Shown here: positions 48,003-59,234 of the stretch, piece by piece
Layout: every line of letters begins with the position of its first letter
How positions within the stretch are numbered: position 1 is the stretch's first letter
Source of the DNA: Grifola frondosa
Taxonomy: Eukaryota; Basidiomycota; Agaricomycetes; Polyporales; Grifolaceae
Length of the DNA: 64,000 bases
Assembly: GCA_001683735.1 (NCBI GenBank)
Contig: LUGG01000001.1
Span: 806,001-870,000, forward strand
Reading direction: 5' to 3'
The notes under the pieces: generated by a model
Told to the model about the DNA's origin: nothing
What the model saw: the letters and a program-made list of their open reading frames with translations, nothing else
The model's database searches: none
Translations under genes and position numbers: made by a program

Positions 48003-49807
48003 CTACTCCGTCGAAGGTCTCCTTGCCTCGACGCAGTGCGAGAATTTCGCGCTCGAGTGCAGCGATACGATCCGTGGTCGCGAGTTGGTACGAGGCTGTG
48101 GTGGTGTTAGCAGCGGTTGGTGCAATTTCCAGTAGCATCTGAGCGGCCGGGGGGTTCGCGTTGGAAGTGAGTTGTCCTTTCGCGAGCTGGTTTGGGTTAC
48201 GCGAGTGCCATTCGAGGATGCGCTCGCGCATGGTTGCTCCAGGAATTGTGCGGGGAACAAATGCGCCCGTGGACAATACAACCTTGTTCTCGTAATTGCA
48301 CGGATCCGACCTGCCTCGATGTCCTGCTGCACAAGCGGGCACGTCCCGATAACGTGTCCAACGGTACCACAGTAATGACAACCTCCTCCTGCCATACCTC
48401 CTGGAATTCCTCCTACGGTCGCTTGATTTGCGCGAGGAGCTTGCTGTGGCTGGTACACGGCTGCGGAGGCTGTGAATGCTTGCGTGATAGATCGCGCGAA
48501 CGCCTCGAGGATGGTCGCGATGTCTTCGGACTTGACCGAGGTCTGCGCAGGGGCTGTCGGAGTCGTGTTGGTAGCTGTGGGAGTAGCTGTCGGATCATCG
48601 ACCATAGTGCCGTGGAAGACATATTGCGCGGCGCGTATTCATCTGCGAGGGGCCAATGGTCTTCGGATTGTGACGAGGGTTAAGCAGCTGTAGGCGTGAC
48701 TCGATGTCGCGACGTTGCTGAGCAGTGAAAGGTCGAAGGAACATGCGGATGCCTCGCTTTCGGACATGCGCTTCTTACTGATGAGGAATCGGATGATTTT
48801 GAAAAGCTCGCATAGAATTCGCCGACGTCAGCTGCAGTGGAGATCCCTAGTCGCGATCGTTCTCCGACGAGTCGGTCGAGGTCCTGCATCGTGAACTTGC
48901 GATCCTTATCCTCGGTTGGATACATCTTCTTGACTTCATCGCACCCGCGTCATAGGTAATGGCTGCGTCTGCGTATGAGGGAAGCTGGTCCCACATATCC
49001 GCGGTGTCGACCGGAACGTAGCGAATCGCGTGCTTCTTCTTTTCGGCTTCCGAGGGTGCATTCGTGAGATTTCCGAAGAGGTACTCTAAGTCTTCGAAGT
49101 ATCGTCCGAGCGTGCGCGGCTTCGCTCGGCTTGAATGTGGGAGCGGTGTGATGACCGCGAGCAGGCATGTTCGTTGTCATTTTTGCTGCTAAGATGGGGG
49201 CTGGAGGATTCGGAATAGGATTTGATGAGGTGGCTGCCTGTGGAGTCGGATTGCTTGGGGGTACAGACGGGCTGAGGGAACGCGAATCGGAATAGAGAGA
49301 AGGTAGGTCGAGTAGGATCAGAAGGCGCTCGGGGACGTCTTGGAACCTGGTCGAGATCGATGAAAGGTGTCTGACTGGGGACGCGATTGGAAGGTGAAGT
49401 AGAAGGGATAAGTTCGGACTCGCGCTCGGGTGCGTGATCAGGTGCAGGGTCAAGGTACTCGAGCGAGGAAGCTGTCGAAGACTCGCGCTTGACGACGACC
49501 TCCTCCTCAACGTCTGGGTGGTGGAAAGAGAGCGAACGACTTCCGATGGGTCTTGCCTAAACGAAGGCCAGAGGGAAGCGGAAGTAAGGTCGTGACGACA
49601 CAGGGTTCGGAGTAGGGGAAAGTGGGGACGGGGGATGTAATGGAGATTCTTCGGGTAACGGGGAATCCCAAGATCGGGAGTGGATGATCGCGACGTCTCT
49701 GTAAGCTCGGTGAGGGGGCTCAACAGAGAGAGAGACACCCTCGACGATTGGTTCGCTATTTTGAAAGGGCTGTATGAGGGACTAGGGAACGGGGCTCGGA
49801 AACGCAA
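48003..49807 (-). CDS. gypsy gag with CCHC zinc knuckle
   Basis: An N-terminal Ser/Pro-rich region leads to MPARGHHTAPTF (about 49140-49170) and capsid-like sequence in several frames (YFEDLEYLFGNLTNAPSE, RKFTMQDLDRLVGERSRLG, EFYASFSK); near 48323-48370 is the zinc knuckle CHYCGTVGHVIGTC. Start could be at 49807 or 49180. Frame changes near 49130, 48940 and 48780 need single-base corrections. Confidence 0.75.
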
Positions 49808-49866
49808 CTAGAAAGACTTGGATCTGAAATAAAACTCCGGGAACCGCGACGAAGGATGCGGAAGAA

Positions 49867-49886
49867 ACCCCTCGCGGTGGGCTCCA
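49867..49886 (-). other. Putative primer-binding site
   Basis: TGGAGCCCACCGCGAGG on the sense strand, a few bases inside the 5' LTR; begins with TGG as expected for pairing with a tRNA CCA end. The tRNA is not identified. Confidence 0.6.
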
Positions 49887-49893
49887 AAATGTA

Positions 49894-51012
49894 TGACTCG
49901 AACGGGATCCGGACTAAAACCTAATAATAAACCCACACACACACACTCTCTCTGTATGCAAGGAGGTCGTAGCACGGATCGGAAGTTACGAGGTATGTCG
50001 CGAGTGGGCCTAACGGCTTCTCGTCTTGGTTCCGAGCTCGAAGTGTGAACACGAATGTAAATACGAAGGGATGGGAATGGAACTCGGAAGAGGAAACGCA
50101 AGGATAACTCAGCTCTATTCGCAGCTGTGTGTCCGAACGCGAGACTTGCACGAACTCCTCGTGCTTCTCGGAAACGCAGTCGCAGTGCTTCGGAAACGTA
50201 GTCGCAGTCGCAGTGTAAAAGCTCAATCGCAAAGGGAAACGCAGTGAAACGCAATCGCAGTATAACTTGGGGTAGACGCATGTGAGACGAGGGTGCGATC
50301 CGAAGGCATCGCGATGAGTCGCAGTGCTGGAACTGAGCTCTCAACTCGAGGGGAAAACTTGTCTGAATTCAGTAAAGTAATTACAGGGTATTTATCGACG
50401 AGTCCGAGTCCGAATCATGTGAAAAATGACCATGGACGATGCTCGGAAGCCCGAAGTAGACGTAGCCAAATGCGAAGAAGAGGGTAATGATATGATGAGG
50501 AAAGGGATACGGATTGGGATATATTGAGGAGGCAGGGGAGGGACCAAACGTGCATGAGCTCGTACGAAACGTAGCAACTGCGGTTGAACTACTAGGCTTG
50601 CCTTATCCGGAAGGGAAATGATTGCGATAGCCTCGGGGGTTGCAGCGAATCCGATCGCCAATACGATCTCGCCCTGGCCATGCGGACATACCTGAAACGG
50701 GTCCAAGTCTATCGGGCTATTTCGAGCGATGCCGAAAGGTCCTGATGTCGTACGATGCGTCTCCATGCGGATCCGGCGAGATCGGACCGTCCGATCGGAC
50801 TGTCCCGACAGTCTGGCTTCGGTCGATCGCAGATGCGTGCAGTGCGCGTGTGCTCAGCGCGAGGATACTCCGGCGTCTGAGAAGGGCTTCGGCCGATTAG
50901 GAAAGCCGATCCCGATGGTGCGCGCGGTAGGTGGAAGTGCGGCTCGCGTTCGCATTCGATTGGCCGCAATCGCGAAGAGAGTCGGAGATGCGGTAGATGT
51001 TGCGTGCATATC
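49894..51012 (-). repeat. 5' LTR (right) of the gypsy element
   Basis: Collinear with 39375-40507. Most differences are single-base indels in runs (for example GGGG/GGG, GGGGG/GGGG, TTTT/TTT). Confidence 0.93.
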
Positions 51013-52305
51013 AACGGTTTATCACAATGTGCGAATCACAATGGAAGCGTCTTCGCATCGTCGTCGAGGGTATCGGCGAGACCCTCGAAAGCTGCCCGAC
51101 AATTTATGAGCTACTGAAAGTGCTGTATGACCTCGTTGAGAGTGAGTATTCTTATCTTCTCCTGTCTCTTCTGCAAGCTAATACGATCCAATTGTTAGCT
51201 CATCGTCTTCTGTGTGCGCGCGGCGTTCTTCACCGCGACATCTCGATGGGCAATGTTCTCTGGAACGTTCACAAACCACCATTGCGTAAGACATATCAGA
51301 GCCATGGGGTGGCGTCTATATCTCCCGCGTACTCGATAAAACGCAAGTGTTGCTCATAATGGAGCGTTACGTGTGCTAATTCCTTCCTTTTAGCGAGGAC
51401 CCGAACAAATGTCTCTGCTTGCTGGCCGACTTCGACAATTCTGCTTTCACGCAAGGCAGCGCTAAGTACCTGGACAACCTCAAAGCGAATTCCGTGGAGC
51501 TAGACCCATCAATTGAACCGGAGGAACCGGGAAATCGCAGCTCATGCACTGTAAGTCCATCTGCTTGATTTAATGGTAATTGTACTCAGTTTAGATTCAG
51601 GGTACCCCCATGTTCATCGCACGCGCTGTCTCTTCTGGGCGTCTCCTGCAGGGCCCGGGCACACTTCCTCCCGACCTCCCGAAGGTCAGCGACAAAGCCG
51701 CAAGCCTCTATAAGGCTGCTTACAAGGATATAAATGTCGAATATCCAAAACCTACACTGGTGCCACCTGGTCCAGAAACTCCCCCTTTCTGTCATCGGGA
51801 ATACCACGACATGGAAAGCGTATTCTGGCTGCTGGTTTACCGCCTCATTATGTGGGGAGATGGCAAGGACGAGCTTGAATACGATGGTGTACACCCTTAC
51901 CTCCGCGACTTCCTCTCCCACGAGATTTCCAGCATGTGTCATGATCAACGAGGAGCCTGGATAGATCAGGCAGAATTTCCAAATTTGCTCCATTCGAGAC
52001 TCCGGAAAGGCCCAATTGCAACTCTCATCACGGAGATGTTTGGTATTGTCTGGCCCGAGTATGCGCTTTGTGAAGGCGTCTCCATTGACTTTGTCCATGA
52101 GGCATTTCGTCGACTTCTTATCAACGCTATTGTCGAGATGGACGCAACGGGGGAGCATTACGCGTTCGGGGAGCCACGCGGATTCCTGAAGAACTATTCC
52201 GACCCCGTAGCCCCCGCAACTTCCACACATCTCTCCACCCAGCTTGGTAACAAGCGTCCCAGTGATGATTCACGTCACAGCAGTCGGAAGAGAACGAGGC
52301 ATTAG
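51013..52305 (+). pseudogene. FunK1-type protein kinase, 3' part with catalytic core
   Basis: Continues the interrupted frame at FITMCESQWKRLRIV. After introns come RGVLHRDISMGNVLWNV (about 51215-51265, catalytic loop with the Asp present), CLLADFDNSAF (DFD where most kinases have DFG, usual for FunK1), GTPMFIARAV, REYHDMESVFWLLVYRLIMW and a C-terminus ending SSRKRTRH at 52305. Introns near 51139-51199, 51285-51393 and 51550-51600. Cut off from its N-terminal half by the retrotransposon, so a full kinase cannot be made here. Confidence 0.85.
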
Positions 52306-53056
52306 TGGTCGGCGAGCTCTGTCGGTGGTACTCGCATGAAGTCCGAAATCCCGGAGGTTTCCTGTTCGTGTATTTTGTAGGGACAATGTCACGGCTGTAT
52401 ACTGTATTTAACTGCATGTATTTATGAAAACTTTGGCTGCATACTTTCAAGGCCGAGCGTCGCGGTTAATACAAGTTGGTGACTACACATTTCGACATTT
52501 ATCGTGTGCTGCATGTTCGAGCGGCGGTGAGGACATTTGTCTCTCAACCACTTTTCCCGTCTCCGATTACTGCATTCCTATCCGCTAACGTCTCAGAACA
52601 TCAAGTCACTTGGGGGGTCCGCCAGAGTCCGATTCACCTCTTCTTAATTACTCATTGAACATTTTTTTAGGCTTCTCTGTGAGTACCGTTCCAGTGCGAT
52701 GACGGTACTGGTAGTAGTACACATTTGGAACAAAAGGTCATGTGACAGCAGCCGCCTTCCACAGTATTCAAGTAACTAATTTCTCCGTCATCGCTATGCC
52801 TATCTCGTTTACCCATCATCGCTATGCTTATCTCGTTTTGCCTCTTTGTTTCACAGCTTGTCTTGACTCTGCTGCTCGCCGTCCCCTTGAACGTGTTATC
52901 ATCGCGCCACCGGAAGAGTCCGGCGCAAAATCAATCGGACATCGAGAAGCTGCAGCTGTGTTTATAATTTGCACTATCCGATTGGGGGTCCGAAGGGATA
53001 GGCTTCTTTCAGGCCGGCGGATGGAAGGCTTCTTTAACTTTTAACCATCACGAATA
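52306..53056. other. Intergenic, FunK1 3' side
   Basis: No gene recognised. Duplicated short string (ATCGCTATGC, about 52789 and 52818). Confidence 0.45.
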
Positions 53057-53210
53057 CTGCTCACTCCAAGTGGACAGCATTGCGTCTGCATCTGCTCACT
53101 TCAAGTGGACAGGTGCAACTGGTGTATGCGCTCTGTCCGGTCTCCAGACAAGCGTTCGCTCTAGATTGCTCCCATTCCTTCTATGTACGCGCACTGTCCG
53201 GTCACCAGAC
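53057..53210 (+). promoter_or_regulatory. A-A-B-B dyad cluster 5, upstream of the Ulp1 gene
   Basis: A at 53057-53077 and 53092-53112; B at 53135-53149 (GTCCGGTCTCCAGAC) and 53196-53210 (GTCCGGTCACCAGAC). Towards the gene: A, A, B, B. ATG at 53391. Confidence 0.88.
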
Positions 53211-53390
53211 AAGCGTGTCTCCTCGCCCTCCTGTTCCTCTGCGTTTACGTTCAAAATTTAGTATGCGTCCATCGTGCGTGTATCCATTTCTCATTGTCGT
53301 TCAACCCTTTGTGGCTGTACGCATTCTCACACACGTTTGACAGCTTTCTCTGTCTCGTTTATCGTTCTCTCCTGGTCACAATGATTAAGG

Positions 53391-55313
53391 ATGTTCAAGA
53401 CCGCGAATTGGATCGTATCATGGGTAGTAGTCTACCTGACGAACTCCTACAGAAACTACAGAGTATCGTTGGGTCAAGGTTAGTTTGTCTTCCCTGAAAT
53501 CTTCACATCATGATGTTACAATATGAAGCGCATGCAGTCTGTCACATATGCCTAGGTACGGCATGCGCCTTCGTTGAATGCGCATTTGAGACATTCATGC
53601 ATGTCCAGTCATCCTGCTGCAGGTACGATGATCGGGGATGCAAAAGGAACAACGGAGGTTGTGATACCGAAGTACGCGGTCATTTAATCGTTGCATTCAA
53701 AACCTGAGATTGATGTCACTCTTCAGGTCTTCTCTGGTCGAGAAGTGCAGGGGAAATCCATCGTTAACCAAGTCGGAAAGAAAGAAAGAACTAATCAAGT
53801 AGGTCGGTTTGTTGTACCCACAAATTACTCCATGCTCAAGCTTTTAGGCATCGGAATGCATCTCCGGCACGTAAGAAACGCAAAGAAGATGTGAAACCTA
53901 CAATCGCCATGGTGGTGTAAGTCGATTCATATTTCTACTCAGCGCTTGCTCAAGCGCAACGATTTGCAGCAAACGTATCACCAAACGTATCACCAAACGT
54001 GTCATTTCTGATGTATCTGTCCCTTCCACACGTCTACGCTCCTCGCACGCGGGGATCATTGGTGGGCGCCCTATAACTGCGTCTTCATCCTTACCTCTAC
54101 GAACGCTTCCTGTCCCAACCGACACTCCTACCCCCGCCGACCACAGACTTTTTCTATATCCCTTCCATTCTAAAGGAGCTGTGAGCATCGGTACTGAAGA
54201 ACTGGCTATGTTGGAACCGGGTCGTTATCTCAATGATAACATTATTGAATTTGGTTTAAGGTGAGTGCCATTAGATTTGTGCGGCCGTAACGCACTCACG
54301 AGCATCTGCAGAGTATGTTATGAGGAGCTCAAGGCCAGAGATGTCACCACCGCTGATCAAATTCATGTCTTTAGTCCTTTCTTCTTCACGCAACTGTGAG
54401 TCTGTTCAACTCCCAGTCATTCATTCATTCAGCACTTAGCTCATGGCAGTACAAAATGTGGATATGATCGAGTAACATCACATACAAATTGTGTCGACAT
54501 CTTCAGTAAAACAGTTCTCATCGTGCCTGTTTACGATAGGTAAGTCTCTTCACCAGCTTGCCCATTCATTGCTCATATGCATGTATAAAGCAACGAAAAA
54601 CATTGGTATTTGGCAGTTATTGCTTACCCTGGATCTGTATTTGGCCCGCCCCCAGAGAGTAGTAGCACTCTTCGTGCTGGTGACGGTGACACCCAGTCCG
54701 GCTCGTCCCTCTATGCCCCAGCGTGGGTTTGCTTCAATTGTGCTGCATCGGCATACTAATTGACAGTTTAGCGCGACCATCTTTATTCTTGACTCCATGA
54801 ACTGCTCTCGTGTATCTATAGGCTCGGTGACGGGGACTAATTGTGTCGAGGTGGGAGGAGTGTTATCAGATTATTTGAGTGTAGAGGCATACACAAAGAA
54901 GAACATTTCACCAAGTGCCGCCCTGCTGTTGTGCAAGTACCAGTGAGTGTTCCATATTAATATAATATGAAGTTCTGTATTTTATTTGTATTTTTCAGGT
55001 GCCGCAGCAACCTGCAGGTTCCAATGACTGTGGGTTGTACATCTGCCACTTTGCACAACTCTTCATGGCCAATCCCAAGCGAATGATAGGCGTTCTATGG
55101 GTGCGTCCCTTCAACTACAAGTTTTCATTAGAGACTAGAACTATTTTTCGATGGTAGACAGCCGAGATGGATGCAGACTTCCTGGTGGATCCCAATGCAG
55201 TCTGGCAAGTTGATGCGCTGCCTTCTCTGCGAACACACATGAAGAATAGGATATTAGCAATTGTCGAGGAATGGGAGCATTTGCATCGAAATTCGCGTCT
55301 GGATAAACCGTAA
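53391..55313 (+). CDS. Ulp1/SENP-type cysteine protease (C48)
   Basis: Protease fold of SUMO-specific peptidases. Start MIKDVQDRELDRIMGSSLPD. The catalytic half begins FLYPFHSKGAVSIGTEELA, LEPGRYLNDNIIEFGLR (about 54210-54260), VFSPFFFTQL, NEKHWYLAVIAYPGS (His, about 54595-54640), FILDSMNCSR (Asp), QQPAGSNDCGLYICHFAQLF (Cys, about 55005-55065), WEHLHRNSRLDKP at the end (55313). The His-Asp-Cys triad is present. Several short introns; no break noted. In mushrooms such proteases are often carried with or near transposons, so the target may not be SUMO. Confidence 0.82.
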
Positions 55314-55919
55314 GACTCTTGTTTGTTACCAACTCATCCATGCTTGCAATTCGCCTGTTTTTTATCACTCAAAAAATCGCATTTATATGCAAGCATCTCC
55401 AAGATGTATTATGTATAGTGTATAAGTAGTGTACGCGCTCTGTCCGGTCTCCAGACAAGCGTTCACTCCAGATTGCTCCCATTCCTTCTATGTACGCGTA
55501 TCATGTATAGCTATATTCTCTTGGGATCTATCACTCTGCAGGTTCTGTAGCGCACCTGTGGTAGCGGAACACCCGGCGCGTCATGATAAGGCCGCACGTA
55601 CATCTAGCCATCACAAATCCGAACTGGGCATCTGAAATACCCGGGTCCAGAAGGCTATCGAGTTTGCGTAGAACGTCGTCGATTATAATCGGACGAGGCA
55701 CCGGTCGATCAGGGTGTCACTTTGATCTCCTCTGCCGTTACATCTAGCACTGAATCAGATTGTTTGCAGAAAACTAGTAACGGTGTGAACTAACCCAACA
55801 TTGCATACGTGCGCTTTAGTTTGTGGAGTCGGAATGTTCAGTCCCTTCTTATGGAATGAGTTGTTAAACATTTAGTGTTGAGTCTGACAACTTACCAGAC
55901 TGTCGACGGCGGAATGCGT
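55314..55919. other. Intergenic with a duplicated promoter piece
   Basis: Holds 55437-55498, a copy of the segment around the first B motif upstream of the Ulp1 gene. I could not place the C-terminal exons of the minus-strand Cys-rich gene with confidence here. Confidence 0.45.
55437..55498 (+). repeat. Copy of the Ulp1 upstream B-motif segment
   Basis: Starts GCGCTCTGTCCGGTCTCC and ends CCTTCTATGTACGCG; about 62 bases, differing from 53129-53191 at two or three positions. It includes one complete B motif (55442-55456) but no A motif. Confidence 0.85.
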
Positions 55920-56463
55920 TGTCAAGTTCGACTTCCGAGAAGTGAAATACGGTGGCGGGCCTTAAGTCACCAGGTTCTGTCGAGATGTCTCGACGTATGT
56001 TCGATGAATACTCATGCGACAACTACGCACCTCTGCGATCATACTGTTTGGACTTCACGAAGAAGGCGGCGAAGATCCTCTCCAAGTACACTGTAAAACG
56101 GTCGAGCTTGGTGAGGTTTCAAGTTGTGAGAGAGCAAGTTAGATGCTTACCCAAATACCCACAGCTTCCCTTTGCACACATTGCTACGTATTCTCCCGAA
56201 CATGGACCTTCGATTGCTATTAGTGTCGCAGCTTCTGTATAATGTCCTTCGTCTGGAGTTGCGTTCGGGCAGAGACAACAAGGTCCAGTAAATTTGTATG
56301 TCATGCGACGCTCTCGTAATGCTGACGGCGTGACGCGATGACCTCCCTCCTCCAGGGGCCTGTAGGAGGGAAAATCAGCGGTGTCAAGCATTCCTTGATC
56401 GACATGCTTACCAGTACCAGGTGCATAGCCCCTTCGTCCTAATATCATATTGCAAGACTTCAT
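55920..56463 (-). CDS. Cys-rich accessory protein with CCLCP and CGYL motifs
   Basis: Start MKSCNMILGRRGYAPGTGK. First exon carries RMTYKFTGPCCLCPNATP (about 56260-56310), GEYVAMCAKGSCGYL (about 56155-56200); an intron at 56091-56150 joins in frame to VYLERIFAAFFVKSKQYDRRG. A further exon (about 55925-55985) with VFHFSEVELDNAFRRRQ may follow. The Cys/His spacing suggests metal binding. I recall this as a frequent uncharacterised mushroom family found near transposons. The 3' end is not resolved. Confidence 0.5.
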
Positions 56464-56660
56464 GTCGCTCGTCGCAGATACGTTGAAGAAGGGTTTGGTG
56501 TTGGGAGGTTATCATAATATGACGAGAATGATCTGTAGAAGTTCATGATTCCTGTGCTCTTATATGAGAAAGGAGGTGCATCTCTGTTGGCTTGTAACTT
56601 CATCTGCGAACATCTTGCATTCCTCCAGATGCCATAGAGACACAAGTGGAGTGTTATTGG
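56464..56660. other. Upstream region of the Cys-rich gene
   Basis: No further signal seen. Confidence 0.35.
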
Positions 56661-57170
56661 AAACGCCGTCCCATCCCGCCCTGAATCGCCCTTCGAACAT
56701 ACACACAACGTAAGCCCGTCTGGCTATCTTGTCCCAGAAGCAAACCAAGGTGTGTTGTTAAGATGATTTTTTTCATTCTTTCATGACGTGCCCGAATGCC
56801 GATGACATCGTACATTTTCTTCAGACACCACTGATTAGAAACGCCGTCACATCCCGCCCTGAATCGCCCTTCGAACATATGCACAACGTAAGCCCGTCTG
56901 GCTGTCTTGTCCTAGAAGCAAACCGAGGTGTGTTGTTAAGATGATTTTTTTCATTCTTTCATGACGTGCCCGAATGCCGACGACATCGTACATTTTCTTC
57001 AGACACCACTGATTAGAAACGCCATGCATCCGCCCTGAGTCGCCCTTCAAACATACGCACAACGTAAGCCCGTCTGGCTGTCTTGTCCTAGAAGCAAACC
57101 GAGGTGTGTTGTTAAGATGATTTTTTCATTCTTTCATGACGTGCCCGGACGCCGACGACATTGTTCCTTG
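56661..57170. repeat. Tandem repeat, period 178-179 bases, about 2.9 copies
   Basis: Units start AAACGCCGTC (56661, 56839) and AAACGCCATG (57018); over 90% identical by eye. Frames inside it are repeats of the same meaningless peptide. Confidence 0.9.
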
Positions 57171-57342
57171 AAACACCATAATGGCATAGCGCGAATACCA
57201 TTACGACAGCCTTGTAGATTTGATACTTTGAGGTCACGCGAGCTTGATCAAGTTTCACCTTTAAGATGAGGTAGACTTCATCATGCACTTATGCCTTGAT
57301 TCCTCGCAGAATTAGCCCTTCAGTCTCTCGCTCTCAGTATTC
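57171..57342. other. Upstream region of DUF6698-like gene
   Basis: No A or B dyad motif found, unlike five of the other accessory genes. Confidence 0.4.
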
Positions 57343-58745
57343 ATGAGTGACAACATCGAATCCGGAACCAGGCGACCGAGTGCCCTTGAACAAGGGCCAC
57401 GGAAGAAACCGTACATTCCCTTCACCATACATGTTTCCGTGCACTAATTTCTTTCCTAGGCGTACCTCTGACCCGCTCGTGCACCATGGTCGTCATTTCG
57501 GGAGAACCATTCATGCCATGTGCAACGTCTCTGCACTGATTGTGAACTGTGTGCTTCGTTTAGACGAGCGAGAACCGATGGAATTATTATCTGCTGAGTA
57601 TGTTCATTCATCCTTTTAGTATTGCTCACTTCCCTATCATCACAGAGAAGGCGAGAGCAGCGGGTCTTCGCACAGCTATTGAACCTGGTCCCTTTCTTGG
57701 AGCAACGGTTGATGACCGACTGCGACGAAGAAGAGATGTCTCGAGTTGCTGACTTCGTATGTTCCCTCCTTATCATCATTATATAGCCTAATGTTACTAG
57801 ATTCAGCGGGGTGCTTCAAGTGCGAGGTCAGATGATACGAAGAGTCTGAAAGGTCATATTTTGGACTGGATCGGCACTCCAGGAGAGGCTTTCGTGCCCC
57901 CTATCGCCCGCAACATCAAAACTAATCGTGGCTATCATCATGAAGTCACTGGGTCGCTTCTTTGTCCGGCTGGCTTGAATTGGGCAGATTCCAAGTACGT
58001 CGACTCTCTATTTTGGCATAAGCTACGCTTACTCAGTCTAGTGTGAAGGCCCAGCTGCGTAGCGGGGAAATGACAGTCCCGGGGGACCAGTGGCCGATTT
58101 TCTTGTATGCCAATAACCAGTACGACCCGGACGATCCTTGGAATGGGTTATTGAGAAGTAGGCTGTTAGTGACAGTGAGTGTGATCGGCATTGGATTTGT
58201 CATCTTACTGAAATTTTCGTAAATGCAGGCTTACAAGCATATTTTTACTTCGCCCAGTTCCGTGGACGATGAAACCAAAGCTACAAGAGCTGGCAATGCT
58301 CGTATCCATGGTATGACCAAGGTGAGGCTGCCTCGATTGCTTACATCGCTACTCAAGTGAGCATGATGTCCTTATCGACTGTTCTCAACTATAGTCATGG
58401 ACGGTATCTCACGTATTCTACCAGGTCCGATTCGCCTTATCTTCGTCATCCGTGTTTTCCAGAACGGACACTGTGACTGACTCCGAACGATTCTATAATA
58501 GTGTCCTGGAGTTCCTTGATGACATCAATGAGAAAGAAGATGTCGATGCGCTTTTAGCATGGTGGAACCGGTGCGTTATGTTGCGTACCTCTCAGTCAAT
58601 ATGTGGATTCATGAGTATGGTTGCTAGTCATATTTTTCCTGGATCTGCAACGGGCGCACGGGCACCTGCCAAGAATAGTGCATTAGCTAAACTTTTGGAG
58701 AGACGTAAGCAGAAGAACAACACTGCGGCGGCGGTGTCCACGTAG
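57343..58745 (+). CDS. DUF6698-like mushroom protein
   Basis: Start MSDNIESGTRRPSALEQGP. Downstream exons carry HHGRHFGRTIHAMCNVSALI, NLVPFLEQRL, RGASSARSDDTKSLKGHILD, NIKTNRGYHHEVTGSLLCPA (about 57920-57975), GDQWPIFLYANNQYDPDDPW (about 58090-58145), RLLVTAYKHIFTSPSSVDDE, RAGNARIHGMTKV, and VRFALSSSSVFSRTDTVTDS, DINEKEDVDALLAWWNRCVM. This matches my recollection of the DUF6698 family, abundant in Agaricomycetes and without known function. The first intron (near 57432) does not join in phase as I read it. Confidence 0.7.
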
Positions 58746-58983
58746 CGGGAACACTTTATTTACATATGCATGTATCCACGCGTTGTCCTGCCATTCATAC
58801 CTCGCGAATTTCGTAGATTATTTCCTTCTAAAACAGACCAAGACCAAGATATATATTAAACCCCCATAAATGTGATCGTCGCCGGTCGCTCTTCTCGGTC
58901 GGGCGCACCTTACGAAACACCTGCCAGACTTGCATGCTTGTGGAGCTCACGCCAACCTCGCTGCCGCTGGTCGCTCTTCTCGG
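58746..58983. other. Intergenic with partial repeat
   Basis: Contains TCGGGCGCACCTTACGAAAC (58889-58908), the start of the repeat unit that follows. Confidence 0.5.
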
Positions 58984-59234
58984 TCGGGCACATCTTACAA
59001 AACACCTGCCAGCGTAATATATCTTTACATGCTTTGGTTGATCTGTTGAGTTCCTGTAAGCATTGCGTCAATTGACATTCCCGGCTACCTGGCAGGATGT
59101 GTCAGTAACAATCTCTCTGCTGCATCTCACCGGATTCTCCTTTATGATATCACTAATAATATCCTAAAATACTTATGCATTATGCAGATGTCACCAACGC
59201 TACTTAGGATTATATACCCATGTCTAGTGCCGCA
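58984..59234. repeat. Direct repeat of about 250 bases, copy A
   Basis: Ends TATATACCCATGTCTAGTGC, followed directly by the MITE. Copy B starts right after the MITE. Confidence 0.88.

Larger units (their letters stand above)
39371..51012 (-). mobile_element. Ty3/gypsy LTR retrotransposon, 11.6 kb, inserted in FunK1
   Basis: Reads leftward: 5' LTR on the right (about 1.12 kb), primer site, gag with zinc knuckle, protease, reverse transcriptase, RNase H, integrase, an antisense extra ORF, polypurine tract, 3' LTR on the left (about 1.13 kb). Flanked by the direct repeat AACGGT (39365-39370 and 51013-51018). No chromodomain is visible after the integrase. The LTRs differ by roughly 2-3%, mostly single-base indels, so the insertion is fairly young. 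Sense ORFs are broken by one-base slips in the given sequence. Confidence 0.95.

Noticed and set aside
38094..52305. FunK1 as a working gene with an 11.6 kb intron
   Set aside because: The interval has LTRs, a target duplication and gag-pol domains on the other strand; no reason to expect splicing of such a length here.
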